Below, one piece after another: positions 16,691 to 25,468 of a stretch of 64,000 bases of DNA. Numbering within the stretch: the stretch's first letter is position 1; each line of letters begins with the position of its first letter. The stretch comes from Chryseobacterium sp. CH25. Lineage in GTDB: Bacteria; Bacteroidota; Bacteroidia; Flavobacteriales; Weeksellaceae. Location of the stretch: contig NZ_NRQT01000001.1 in NCBI RefSeq assembly GCF_004119455.1, positions 682,001-746,000 of the forward strand, read 5' to 3'. The translations under genes were made by a program, and so were the position numbers. A model generated the notes under the pieces. The model saw only the letters and a list, made by a program, of their open reading frames with translations, did no database searches and had not been told where the DNA came from.

Positions 16691-16869
16691 CGCAGATTTT
16701 GCAAATTTAGCAGATGTTTATGCTATAACAATAAAGGGAAATTACAGCTGTTTTTCAGAAGAATTGATGAATTTGGGAGATTCTTCACTATGCTTTGCTC
16801 CGTTCAGAACAACAGAAGGCAAAATATTATCCGGTAATTATTAAATCTGCTTGATCTGCTACATCTGCA
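16691..16869. repeat. GCAGAT-rich inverted repeat in the acs-downstream gap
   Basis: The left arm at 16691-16716 contains GCAGATTTTGCAAATTTAGC. The right arm at 16842-16869, read on the opposite strand, contains GCAGATGTAGCAGATCAAGC. Both arms are built from repeated GCAGAT/GCAAAT units. About 125 bp of non-coding DNA lies between them. The remainder of this 544-bp gap (16870-17145) is very AT-rich. It holds no reading frame, only a weak promoter-like TATCTTTA about 35 bp before the next start. Confidence 0.5.
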
Positions 16870-17145
16870 TGAGGCATCAATTAATCGAAATCAGAAAATT
16901 AGAGTTAATTTACAGGAAAGTGTCAGATCCACTCATATGAGCAGGACTGATGAATTTACTACTACCCCATAGGTTTTAAAAAAAAATTGACAATTTCACA
17001 AAATCAAACATCCGTTCAATAGATATTTTCAAACATTTTAACATTACATTATAGATAAAATATTAATAGATGATTTTTTTTGCCTTTACATTAAAAAAAT
17101 AAGAAATTTTTATTATCTTTAATACAACTTTAAAACCCATTAATT

Positions 17146-17511
17146 ATGTCAAATATATTAGCTGGGCTATTTGAGCACCATAGCGATTACAAAAAGCTTG
17201 AGAGTGATCTGGAAAATTCAGGGATTCCTAGTTCCGATTACATTGTATATCTTAACAGTGAAGCGAGTAACGCCCAATACCTGGCAAGTGTGGCGGTAAA
17301 GGACAGTAGCCAGGCGGATAGTGCCCGGAGCATTTTTGCACAAAATGCAGTTATTAAAACTTATTTATTCGAAAATATGAGCATCGATCAGGCTAATTAT
17401 GAAACCATTAAAAGATATATCGATGCCAGAAACAGGGCTGAAATCCATAATAGTCCCGATATTAAAATTAAAACCGCAAGTGACGGTATGAATTCAGAGG
17501 TGAAATTCTAA
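17146..17511 (+). CDS. Small soluble protein of unknown function
   Basis: 121 residues, without signal peptide, membrane helix or cysteine. The N-terminal part (MSNILAGLFEHHSDYKKLESDLENSGIPSS) looks like the alpha/beta start of general-stress or heat-induced YflT-like small proteins, in which a residue pair element scans for an adjacent partner, but I do not recognise a firm family. The tail from about 95 is polar and probably flexible. It is a single gene with its own terminator and a long AT-rich upstream region. It lies before, but apparently is not co-transcribed with, the (p)ppGpp gene. Confidence 0.7.
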   Translation: MSNILAGLFEHHSDYKKLESDLENSGIPSSDYIVYLNSEASNAQYLASVAVKDSSQADSARSIFAQNAVIKTYLFENMSIDQANYETIKRYIDARNRAEIHNSPDIKIKTASDGMNSEVKF

Positions 17512-17534
17512 TCAATATAAAACTTAATAACCGG

Positions 17535-17563
17535 AAATCCGTAGTGCGTACTACGGATTTTTT
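17535..17563 (+). terminator. Terminator after the small unknown gene
   Basis: AAATCCGTAGT (17535-17545) pairs perfectly with ACTACGGATTT (17550-17560) around a GCGT loop, followed by a T-run. It separates the gene at 17146 from rel. Confidence 0.85.
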
Positions 17564-17620
17564 ATGTTTGAAAAAAGTAAAATTTTTCGTATTTTCGTCT
17601 AAATATAGGCATCTGCACAA

Positions 17621-19831
17621 ATGAGTTACGATTTAGAACAAGAGAACAAAGAGATCCTTGCTAGATATAAGGATCTGATTTCTAACACATACAGGACGCT
17701 GGATGAGGAAAACAACAAACTTATCCGGAAAGCATTCGATATTGCATTGGATGCTCATAAGGACCAAAGAAGAAAATCCGGCGAGCCTTACATCTACCAC
17801 CCAATCGCTGTAGCTAAGATTGTAGCAACAGAAATCGGTTTGGGTGCTACTTCTATTGCCTGTGCACTGCTGCATGATGTGATTGAGGACTCTGACTACA
17901 CTTATGAGGATCTGAAAAAGATTTTTGGTGAGAAAATCGCCAGTATTGTGAATGGATTAACCAAAATATCCATCATGAATCATCAGAATATCTCTGTACA
18001 GTCAGAAAACTACAGAAAATTACTGCTTACACTATCTGAGGATTTCAGAGTTATTCTGATTAAAATTGCAGACCGTCTTCACAATATGAGGACACTGGAA
18101 AGCATGGCTCCGGACAAGCAGAAAAAAATTGCTTCAGAAACAGTTTATATCTATGCACCAATGGCTCACCGTCTTGGTTTGTATAATATCAAATCTGAGC
18201 TGGAAGACCTTTCTTTAAAGTACAATAATCCTGAGGTATACAATGAAATTACGGAGAAATTGGAATTGGCCAAAGAAAGCCGTGAAAGATATATTGAAGA
18301 ATTCAAAACTGAAGTTTCTGAGCGACTGAAAGAAGAAGGCTTAAATTTCACCATCAAAGGCCGTGCAAAAGCAATTTCTTCTATTTACAGAAAAATGCTG
18401 AAGCAGGGAGTTTCTTTTGAAGAGGTTTTCGATAACTATGCCATCAGAATTATCTATAAATCGGATGCTAAAAACGAGAAATTCCTGGCTTGGAAGATCT
18501 ACTCCATTGTTACGGACGTTTATCACAGTAACCCGTCAAGAATGCGTGACTGGATCACCCAACCCCGTTCTACAGGTTATGAAAGTTTACATTTAACCGT
18601 TCTTGGGCCTGATAAAAAATGGATTGAAGTACAGATCCGTTCAGAACGAATGGACGAAATTGCTGAAAAAGGGGTTGCAGCACATTATAAATACAAAGAA
18701 GGTTATAAACAAAGTTCTGATGACCGTAATTTTGAAAAATGGGTTACGGAGATCCGTGAAGTCCTTGAACAGCAGCAGAACCTTTCCACTTCTGAACTTT
18801 TGGATAATATCAAACTGAACCTTTATTCAAAAGAGGTATTTGTATTTACGCCAAAAGGGGAAATTAAGATCCTGCCAACCAACGCCACCGCACTGGATTT
18901 TGCCTTTTCAGTTCACTCCGATCTGGGAATGAAGTGTTTGGGAGCAAAAATCAATGGAAAGCTGGTTCCTATTTCCTACGTTCTTCAAAATGGAGATCAG
19001 GTAGATATTCTGTCTTCCCAAAATCAGAAGCCTAAGTCTGACTGGCTGGAATTTGTAGTGACTTCCAAGGCTAAATCCAAGATTAAAAGTTACCTGAATT
19101 CCCAGAAAAATCAGCTGGTGGAAGAAGGAAAGGAAACTTTACAGAGAAAACTGCGTCATGCGAAAATCAATTTCAATGATGAAGAAATTAATAAATTACA
19201 GAAGTTCTTTAATTTAAAATCATCACAGGAGCTGTTCCTTAAATTCCAGACCAATGAGCTGGATGCAAGCAGCTTAAGAAAATATATTGAAAGTAAAAAC
19301 GTATTCAACAACTTACTTTCCAGATTCAGAAAATCCCCGTCCAAAAACACTCATTACGAGGAGCCGAAAGAGCAAAACCTTGATATGATTGTCTTTGGAA
19401 AGGATGAAGAAAGGCTGAATTATACCTATGCAAAATGCTGTACGGTAATTCCGGGAGACAAAATCTTCGGATTTATTACCATTTCTGATGGAATCAAGGT
19501 ACACAGCGATAACTGTCCGAATGCCATTAACCTTAGAGCACAATATGACTACCGTGTTATTCCTGCTAAGTGGGTAAATGAAGAAAGCTTCAAAAACCGA
19601 GTAAAAATCGAAATTGAAGGTCTTGACAGAATGGGTATGATTAACGATATCACAACGGTCATCAGTGGAAGTATGGGAATGGACATGAAAAGTATGTCTA
19701 TTGAATCCAACAATGGAGTTTTTACCGGAAACATCAATCTTGAAGTCAAGAATAAGGGGCAATTGGAGGAAACCTTCAAGAAGCTCAAGAATATTAATGG
19801 AGTCTCCAGAGTGAGACGACTACAATCATAA
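17621..19831 (+). CDS. rel: Bifunctional (p)ppGpp synthetase/hydrolase (Rel/SpoT)
   Basis: 736-residue stringent-response enzyme. It has an HD-type hydrolase domain (HPIAVAKIVATEIG, then LLHDVIEDSDYT, and ADRLHNMRTL), a synthetase domain (GRAKAISSIYRKM, with GYESLHLTV in its second half), a TGS domain (about 405-465, VFTPKGEIKILPTNATALDFAF), a zinc-finger/helical region (CCTVIPGDKIFGF) and a C-terminal ACT domain (about 660-735). Both catalytic halves look intact, as expected for the long Rel proteins of Bacteroidota. It makes and degrades (p)ppGpp in the cytosol in response to starvation on the ribosome. nhaA begins 2 nt after its stop, so the two form an operon. Confidence 0.95.
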   Translation: MSYDLEQENKEILARYKDLISNTYRTLDEENNKLIRKAFDIALDAHKDQRRKSGEPYIYHPIAVAKIVATEIGLGATSIACALLHDVIEDSDYTYEDLKKIFGEKIASIVNGLTKISIMNHQNISVQSENYRKLLLTLSEDFRVILIKIADRLHNMRTLESMAPDKQKKIASETVYIYAPMAHRLGLYNIKSELEDLSLKYNNPEVYNEITEKLELAKESRERYIEEFKTEVSERLKEEGLNFTIKGRAKAISSIYRKMLKQGVSFEEVFDNYAIRIIYKSDAKNEKFLAWKIYSIVTDVYHSNPSRMRDWITQPRSTGYESLHLTVLGPDKKWIEVQIRSERMDEIAEKGVAAHYKYKEGYKQSSDDRNFEKWVTEIREVLEQQQNLSTSELLDNIKLNLYSKEVFVFTPKGEIKILPTNATALDFAFSVHSDLGMKCLGAKINGKLVPISYVLQNGDQVDILSSQNQKPKSDWLEFVVTSKAKSKIKSYLNSQKNQLVEEGKETLQRKLRHAKINFNDEEINKLQKFFNLKSSQELFLKFQTNELDASSLRKYIESKNVFNNLLSRFRKSPSKNTHYEEPKEQNLDMIVFGKDEERLNYTYAKCCTVIPGDKIFGFITISDGIKVHSDNCPNAINLRAQYDYRVIPAKWVNEESFKNRVKIEIEGLDRMGMINDITTVISGSMGMDMKSMSIESNNGVFTGNINLEVKNKGQLEETFKKLKNINGVSRVRRLQS

Positions 19832-19833
19832 AC

Positions 19834-21012
19834 ATGAATTTATCACTTTATTTTAAAAAATTTTTCAACAACAGTCAGGCCTCAGGAATCATCCTTATTT
19901 TCTGCGTGCTTATTTCATTACTTATCGCGAACTCTTCTATTGCAGGAAGTTTTCAGAACTTTTTAGATCAGGAAGTAGGGACTCACCTTTTTGACCTGAA
20001 TTATCCTGTCAGCATCTGGATTAATGATGGTCTTATGGCCGTATTCTTCCTTTTGGTAGGATTGGAAATTAAAAGGGAGCTTGTAGAAGGCGAACTTTCT
20101 TCTTTTAAGAATGCTTCATTACCTATTTTTGCTGCAGTAGGCGGAATGCTTGTACCGGCAGTTATTTACAGTATTTTCAATGCCGGAACGGAATACAGCA
20201 ATGGCTGGGGAATTCCGATGGCTACTGATATTGCTTTCTCTTTAGCTATTATTTCAATGCTAGGAAAGAAAATTCCTAATTCAATCAAAATATTCCTGGC
20301 AGCACTAGCTATTGTAGATGATCTGGGAGCTATTCTTGTGATCGCTATTTTTTATACTGATCAGATTCACTGGAGCTACCTTCTACTCTCTTTTGGAGTA
20401 ACAGCACTTTTGTTTATTCTGAATTTTTTAAAAGTTACCAAAACAATATTTTATATTATTCCGGGATTATTTTTATGGTATTTCCTGCATCACTCCGGAA
20501 TTCACGCAACAATAGCAGGAGTTTTACTGGCTTTTTCTATTCCTACCAATGCATCTAATGTTGAAATTTCACCTCTGGAAAAACTGGAACATCAGCTGCA
20601 TATTCCCGTAAGCTTTTTAATCATGCCTGTTTTTGCCTTAACGAATACCAATATTACGTTTTCAAATGAAATGGTGGCAGGCGTTACAAGCACATTAGGA
20701 TTAGGAATTATCTGCGGACTGATTCTTGGAAAACTCATCGGAATTAACTTATTCTCTTTGATCGCCATCAAATTAAAGCTTAGTTCTTTACCACAAAACA
20801 GTAACTGGACTCAGATGATTGGCGTAGGTCTTCTGGCCGGAATTGGATTTACCATGTCCATTTTTATTGCCTTATTATCATTTAAAGGAGAAATTGTAAT
20901 TCAGGATGAAGCTAAATTTGCTATTCTGATTGCTTCTTTTATTGCAGCAATTCTAGGATTTACAATCTTAAGTCTAAGTTCTAAAGGAAATATGGAACCG
21001 GAAGAAGATTAA
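19834..21012 (+). CDS. nhaA: Na+/H+ antiporter NhaA
   Basis: 392-residue inner membrane antiporter that expels Na+ in exchange for protons. About 12 helices are visible. The ion-binding double aspartate lies in ALAIVDDLGAILVIAIFYT, and the earlier segment FFLLVGLEIKREL is family-typical. The length is normal. The start follows the rel stop by 2 nt, so it is almost certainly translated from the same mRNA. The stop overlaps the convergent YihY-family gene by 4 bp. Confidence 0.95.
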   Translation: MNLSLYFKKFFNNSQASGIILIFCVLISLLIANSSIAGSFQNFLDQEVGTHLFDLNYPVSIWINDGLMAVFFLLVGLEIKRELVEGELSSFKNASLPIFAAVGGMLVPAVIYSIFNAGTEYSNGWGIPMATDIAFSLAIISMLGKKIPNSIKIFLAALAIVDDLGAILVIAIFYTDQIHWSYLLLSFGVTALLFILNFLKVTKTIFYIIPGLFLWYFLHHSGIHATIAGVLLAFSIPTNASNVEISPLEKLEHQLHIPVSFLIMPVFALTNTNITFSNEMVAGVTSTLGLGIICGLILGKLIGINLFSLIAIKLKLSSLPQNSNWTQMIGVGLLAGIGFTMSIFIALLSFKGEIVIQDEAKFAILIASFIAAILGFTILSLSSKGNMEPEED

Positions 21013-22022
21013 TTCTTCTTCTGGTCTCCCAACCTTCTTCTGTGTTCTTCATCACTTTCAAAATTTGGCTCTGTAACCTGAGCGTGATAATGAACCGTTT
21101 CTTTCTGAATTTCATCAGACAGTAACTTTTCTATTCTTAGCTTTCTGATCGCCATATTCAATTCATTTCCGAAGAGTAAAAGATATACATTTACATTCAC
21201 CCAGACCATCAACAGGATCATGCTGCCGATGGATCCGTAAAGAACGTTATAACGGGCAATATCTTTCACATAGATCGCAAAAATATAAGTAGTAACCACA
21301 AATAATATGGTTGTAAGGATTGCTCCCGGAACAGCCTGTCTGAATCTTGTAATTTTCACAGTGCCCAACCAGTAAAACAGGGTTAAAAGAATAAAATAAA
21401 ACAGTGGAAACGAAACAAATCCAATAATACGTGAAAGGTTATCTACCAGCCAGCTTACATCATAAGCCGGAGTAAAAAGCTTCATAACAACTTCTACATA
21501 ATAGACTCCAAAAAGGGCTAAAAATACAATAGTAATAAAGCCTATTGTAATAAAAAATGAGAGGATAAATTCCTTCACATCACTTAGCTTTTCTTCTGTA
21601 TTTTCATTGAATCCGTTAATCAGGGAGAAAGTACCGTTGGTTGCAAAAATAAGTGCCAATATGATGGTAAGGTTACTGATTCCTTTCATATTGGGGATAA
21701 TATTGGTTTCAATATAACCTCTCACATCTCCTTCCATATTGGATGGGAAAACATTATGCATCAGCACATCAAAAATATAGAATTGAAGCTTGTCATAATG
21801 CGGCATATAAGGCAGTACAGAAAGCAGAAAAAGAATAAAAGGGAATAAACTGATGGTAAAGCTCCAGGAAATTGCGGCGGCTTTTCGCCCTATTTTTCCT
21901 TTAAAAATCCCGGAGATATAAATCTGAAACATCTGCCAAAGCGATATTCCCAAAACAGGAATATGGATGTCATCAAAAAACTCCTGAACCTTCAGGATAA
22001 ATCTGGGAACCTTTACACTCAT
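21009..22022 (-). CDS. YihY/virulence factor BrkB family membrane protein
   Basis: 337 residues with about six helices and the family segment FKGKIGRKAAAISWSFTISLFPFILFLLSVLPY. Further signatures are GSIGSMILLMVWVNVNVYLLLFGNELN in the last membrane helix. The C-terminal 45 residues are charged and cytoplasmic. Proteins of this family are inner membrane proteins of uncertain function, sometimes called RNase BN or BrkB in older annotation. It is monocistronic and convergent with nhaA, with a 4-bp overlap of the coding ends. No reason appears to move the start (MSVKVPRF). Confidence 0.88.
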   Translation of the reverse strand: MSVKVPRFILKVQEFFDDIHIPVLGISLWQMFQIYISGIFKGKIGRKAAAISWSFTISLFPFILFLLSVLPYMPHYDKLQFYIFDVLMHNVFPSNMEGDVRGYIETNIIPNMKGISNLTIILALIFATNGTFSLINGFNENTEEKLSDVKEFILSFFITIGFITIVFLALFGVYYVEVVMKLFTPAYDVSWLVDNLSRIIGFVSFPLFYFILLTLFYWLGTVKITRFRQAVPGAILTTILFVVTTYIFAIYVKDIARYNVLYGSIGSMILLMVWVNVNVYLLLFGNELNMAIRKLRIEKLLSDEIQKETVHYHAQVTEPNFESDEEHRRRLGDQKKN

Positions 22023-22105
22023 CTATTGCTGCAATTTTGTGATTAGCCAAAAGATCAAATATTAAAAAACATGAGTTTTTAAAGATATTTTCTTGATCTC
22101 TACTA

Positions 22106-22113
22106 CAAATATA
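22106..22113 (-). promoter_or_regulatory. Predicted promoter of the YihY/BrkB-family gene
   Basis: On the minus strand TATATTTG fits TAnnTTTG exactly, with TTG 23 bp upstream (22139-22137). The resulting leader is about 80 nt. Confidence 0.45.
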
Positions 22114-22344
22114 AACATTTTCCCTCTCCTGTCTCCCAATGTAAATTATATAGAATAGCGACTTATCTGCATTCACTATAAAATTCAGAACCATTTCCCT
22201 TTTATAACTATGATCCTTTTCAGATTAACTGTAAACTATTAAAATAATTAAAAAATGTATTTACACAGTGATTCTTTAAATTGTTGTAAATAATATACAG
22301 TAATTTGAAATATTTATCCCCAAGCTACAACCGGTAAAAATCAC

Positions 22345-22352
22345 TATCTTTG
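22345..22352 (+). promoter_or_regulatory. Predicted -7 box of rlmH
   Basis: TATCTTTG matches TAnnTTTG exactly, 19 bp before the rlmH ATG. No good -33 element is seen at the usual distance. Confidence 0.55.
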
Positions 22353-22371
22353 CCGCCTGAAACTTCTTACA

Positions 22372-22845
22372 ATGCGAATCAGTTTACTTTGTATCGGCAA
22401 AACGGACGATAAGGAAATTACATCTCTTATTAATTATTACCTGAACCGTCTTCCCAAGCACTGGAATTTTGAAATTACCGAGATTCCTGATGTTAAAAAT
22501 GCCAAGAACCTGTCATCGGATCTCCTTAAAAAAGAAGAAGCCAAACTTTTCCTTAATCATATTGATAAAAATGATCTGGTTGTTATTCTTTACGAAAAAG
22601 GGAAACAGTTTACCAGCCGTGAATTTTCTCAGAAAATAGATACCTGGATGAACTCTTCTGTAAAAAAAGTCCATATCCTGATTGGAGGAGCTTACGGCTT
22701 TTCAGAAGATATGTATAGCAGAGCCAATGAAAAGATGTCATTATCAAAAATGACTTTTACTCATCAGATGATCCGCCTTTTTATTGTGGAACAGCTTTAC
22801 CGTGCAGATCAGATCCTTCAGGGAAAGCCTTATCATAATGATTAA
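22372..22845 (+). CDS. rlmH: 23S rRNA (pseudouridine1915-N3)-methyltransferase RlmH
   Basis: 157-residue SPOUT-class methyltransferase that modifies pseudouridine 1915 in helix 69 of 23S rRNA. The SAM-binding knot reads LIGGAYGFSEDMY, and the C-terminal signature is TFTHQMIRLFIVEQLYRADQILQGKPYHND, close to identical across the family. Length matches (155-160). A good promoter box precedes it, and it converges on trmL with a 29-bp gap. Confidence 0.97.
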   Translation: MRISLLCIGKTDDKEITSLINYYLNRLPKHWNFEITEIPDVKNAKNLSSDLLKKEEAKLFLNHIDKNDLVVILYEKGKQFTSREFSQKIDTWMNSSVKKVHILIGGAYGFSEDMYSRANEKMSLSKMTFTHQMIRLFIVEQLYRADQILQGKPYHND

Positions 22846-22874
22846 AAGTCACTTTCTTAAACTGTAAAAACAGA

Positions 22875-23330
22875 TTATCCTTTTAAACCGATCTGTCTTT
22901 TAGCCTCTCCTACCACAAACGCTACAGAATTGGCAATATTAAAGCTTCTAATCAGTTTTGACATCGGAATGGTTAAATGGTTTTCAAATTGGTCTAAAAC
23001 GTCTTGGCTCAGTCCAACACTTTCTTTTCCGAATACCAGCCAGTCACCATCCTGAAAATCATTTTCCAGATATGACTTTTCAGCATGTGAACTCATCAAG
23101 AAAACACGTGATGGGTCCGGGATGCTTTTTATCCATTCCTCTACATTTTCATATTCAGTAACATCAAGATGTACCCAGTAATCCAATCCGGATCGCTTCA
23201 GGTTTTTATCATTAATTACAAATCCGAAGGGGTGAACCAAGTGCAGTTTACATTCTGTTCCCACACATAAGCGACCGATATTTCCCGTATTGTTAGGGAT
23301 CTCAGGTTCTACAAGAACGACATTTAACAT
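22875..23330 (-). CDS. trmL: tRNA (cytidine(34)-2'-O)-methyltransferase TrmL
   Basis: 151-residue SPOUT methyltransferase that 2'-O-methylates the wobble nucleotide of leucine tRNAs. Visible are the N-terminal PEIPNNTGNIGR motif, the central VFGKESVGL and the knot motif IPMSKLIRSFNIANSVAFVVGEAKRQIG. Both its size and its motifs are typical. It is a single gene convergent with rlmH, so two SPOUT RNA methyltransferases lie side by side here. Confidence 0.95.
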   Translation of the reverse strand: MLNVVLVEPEIPNNTGNIGRLCVGTECKLHLVHPFGFVINDKNLKRSGLDYWVHLDVTEYENVEEWIKSIPDPSRVFLMSSHAEKSYLENDFQDGDWLVFGKESVGLSQDVLDQFENHLTIPMSKLIRSFNIANSVAFVVGEAKRQIGLKG

Positions 23331-23423
23331 GTATATTTTTTATATGAATAAAAAAACAGCTAAAGATAAGTACTAAACTATATTCAGCTGTTTTATATTG
23401 ATGATTTCAATTTAAAATAAGTA

Positions 23424-24235
23424 CTATTTTTTAACGCATTTAGCGTAATAATCCGCTAATACAGCTTTCTCATACCCTAAACTAACAGCTCTGTCAAGGT
23501 TTTCACAGGCTTCTTTTGGCTTTGCTGTATTAAACAGGATCAGTGCTTTCGTTACATATGCCTGGGAAAATTTCGGATCAATGGACATCGCCTTGTTAAC
23601 ATCTGCAAGGGCTTCCTTATTTCTTTTCATTTTCAGATAAACATCTGCTCTTCCGCTATACAGTAGTGACTCCGGCTTTTCAGCAATAAGTTTATTATAA
23701 TCTTTCAATGCTTCTTCCAGTTCCCCATGATTTTTTTCAGATTAGCTAACCCGGTTTTGGCATAAATATTATCCGGAGCAAAAGTGAGAATATGGTTAAG
23801 ATCTGCCTTAGCCAACTCTTTCTTATCCTGAATTTCATAGATTTTGGAACGTGTAAGATACAGATCAGCACTTTTATCATCTACTTTAAGTCCGCTTTCA
23901 ATATATTCCAGAGCTTTTTTCTTATCTCCTTTCTGGCTGTATAATGAAGAAAGGTTTTCATATACGGAAACAGACATCGGATTGGTTTTTAAAGCCATAT
24001 CATATGATTTCAAAGCAAGATTGGGTTTTCCTAATCTTCTTTGCGCTGTTCCCAGATAATTATAATATTCTGATTGAATTTTTCGGATCTGCTCTTTATC
24101 TGCCAGTTTGGAATATTGTTCTTCAGCACATTTATAATCTGCTTTTTTAAAACATTCTTCAGCTATTTTTTTATCCTGGGCAAAGAAATTCAGAGAGAGA
24201 CTGACTGCAGCTAAAACTAATAAAGATTTTTTCAT
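23424..24235 (-). pseudogene. Secreted TPR-repeat protein, frame broken by a one-base deletion
   Basis: As read, the frame stops at 23705 after 176 residues, and the remaining 94 codons lie in another frame ending at 23424. The break is at a run of seven A on the coding strand (23731-23737). One extra A joins LKK to NHGELEEALKDYN and yields a 270-residue protein. It has a signal peptide (MKKSLLVLAAVSLSLNFFAQ) and then at least six tetratricopeptide repeats, for example YYNYLGTAQRRLGKPNLALKSY and VYENLSSLYSQKGDKKKALEY. TPR proteins act as protein-binding scaffolds, here probably in the periplasm. The start overlaps the PAP2 gene stop by 4 bp, forming an operon with it and tatA. I think the gene is probably intact in the organism and the deletion a sequencing error. 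Confidence 0.8.
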
Positions 24236-24798
24236 GAAGTTATATTTTGTTTGTTGATTACTTTTTTGGCAAGTGCACCAAATATCACTCCCAATAAAGA
24301 TCCAACAAACGCCCCCACCAAAATATCAATTGGAAAATGCACTCCTAAATATATTCGGCTGTAGGAAACCACTATAGCCCATACAAATATAGCATAAGGA
24401 AACCATTTAAGTTTATTTTTAAGCAAAATACTTAAAAAGGCGGCTAAAAAGAATGTATTGGACGCATGTGCAGAATAAAATCCATACTGTCCACCACATT
24501 TCACGATTCTCATATAATGTTCCAGACTTGGATCATGACATGGTCTTAACCTTGCCACTCCGTATTTGAATACACTTGCCAGCTGGTCTGAAACCGTAGC
24601 TCCCAGTGCTAAAAATATAAGAATAAAAACTAAAGATTTTAGTTTGTAATTTTTGTATAAAAAATAGAGGAATATAATATAAAGCGGAACCCAGATCCAT
24701 GTGCTGGAAATCAACATCCAGAACTGATCAAAGGCCGGATCGCCCAAATTATTAAGGTATAGAAATACCTGCTTATCTTCCTGAATAATTTCCTCCAT
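24232..24798 (-). CDS. PAP2-family phosphatase (membrane)
   Basis: 188 residues with about five membrane helices and the three phosphatase motifs. Motif 1 is KYGVARLRP (K-x6-RP), motif 2 contains YSAHASN and motif 3 is SRIYLGVHFPIDI, with the catalytic histidine and aspartate. Such enzymes dephosphorylate lipid pyrophosphates or phosphatidyl-type lipids at the membrane; undecaprenyl pyrophosphate or a lipid A phosphate are possible substrates. It begins 3 bp after the tatA stop and its stop overlaps the TPR gene start, so all three are one operon. Confidence 0.9.
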   Translation of the reverse strand: MEEIIQEDKQVFLYLNNLGDPAFDQFWMLISSTWIWVPLYIIFLYFLYKNYKLKSLVFILIFLALGATVSDQLASVFKYGVARLRPCHDPSLEHYMRIVKCGGQYGFYSAHASNTFFLAAFLSILLKNKLKWFPYAIFVWAIVVSYSRIYLGVHFPIDILVGAFVGSLLGVIFGALAKKVINKQNITS

Positions 24799-24801
24799 AC
24801 A

Positions 24802-25140
24802 TTATCTGCTTACAGGCCCTTCGTAAGTTTCATCATCGGCAGGCTTTGGTTTTGGAGGTTCCTGAGTAGTAGAAGCAGGTTCTGTAAGAATATCTTTTTC
24901 AATATCCTTCATCGGATTAAAATCTTTGGCAGCATCTTTTACTTTCTCAATTTCGCGTTTAATCTCAGAAACAGGGTTATCTGTTTCCTTCATGATCTCA
25001 GTTTTGATATCTTCCACTGCACCACGCATTTTTCTAACACCTGCACCTAAGTCACGCGCAATCTGAGGCAGTTTATCCGGACCGAATAATACAACGATTG
25101 CTATTGCAATCAATGCCATTTCTCCAATGCTTAATTCCAT
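24802..25140 (-). CDS. tatA: Sec-independent protein translocase TatA/E
   Basis: 112 residues with one N-terminal membrane helix (MELSIGEMALIAIAIVVLF), the hinge FGPDKLP, and an amphipathic helix (IARDLGAGVRKMRGAVEDIKTE). It has a charged, proline-rich tail (PPKPKPADDETYEG). This is the pore-forming subunit of twin-arginine export of folded proteins. The TatA and TatB kinds are hard to separate from one sequence, and the long charged tail leaves TatB possible. No tatC is in the window. It leads the operon with PAP2 and TPR genes. Confidence 0.9.
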   Translation of the reverse strand: MELSIGEMALIAIAIVVLFGPDKLPQIARDLGAGVRKMRGAVEDIKTEIMKETDNPVSEIKREIEKVKDAAKDFNPMKDIEKDILTEPASTTQEPPKPKPADDETYEGPVSR

Positions 25141-25468
25141 GCTGTAAAATTACGAAAGATTATACATTTATTTGCTGTAAACTAAAAATTTAAACAAATT
25201 TTAAGATTTTGAGTAAAAGACAGGTTTAAAGTTCAAGGTTTATTGTTTAGGGTTTAATGTTTATAGTTGTATATCTTTAAATCCTAATCGCCTTTTTTTC
25301 TTCTATTACCTAAGCTTTTTCTTCTATTGTCTCTGACAATTACTTCTTTTTCCAAACTCCTTTTCTAAACAGTTTTCATTATCAAATTAACAAATAATTA
25401 ATTCAAAATATTGAGAATTACACAACATTTAATTATATTTACTACACACAACCTAAATTAAAAATATT
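25141..25468. other. Intergenic region tatA and unknown lipoprotein
   Basis: 328 bp without a gene. It holds a run of GTTTA-like repeats around 25224-25263 and a perfect 13-bp direct repeat, TTTTTCTTCTATT, at 25295-25307 and 25316-25328 (21 bp apart). The downstream promoter of the lipoprotein gene should lie in the AT-rich last 80 bp; only TATATTTA-like sequence is seen. Confidence 0.5.

Larger units (their letters stand above)
22023..22371. other. Divergent intergenic region, brkB-like gene and rlmH
   Basis: 349 bp without a convincing gene. It holds the minus-strand promoter at 22106-22113, the plus-strand -7 box at 22345-22352, and AT-rich DNA. I see no strong palindrome. Confidence 0.6.

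Noticed and set aside
19549..19788. Minus-strand frames over the C-terminal part of rel
   Set aside because: They are shadows of the ACT domain coding sequence, without motifs.
21973..22194. Small minus-strand frame upstream of the YihY/BrkB-family gene
   Set aside because: It overlaps the gene start in another frame, has no motif, and spans the predicted promoter.
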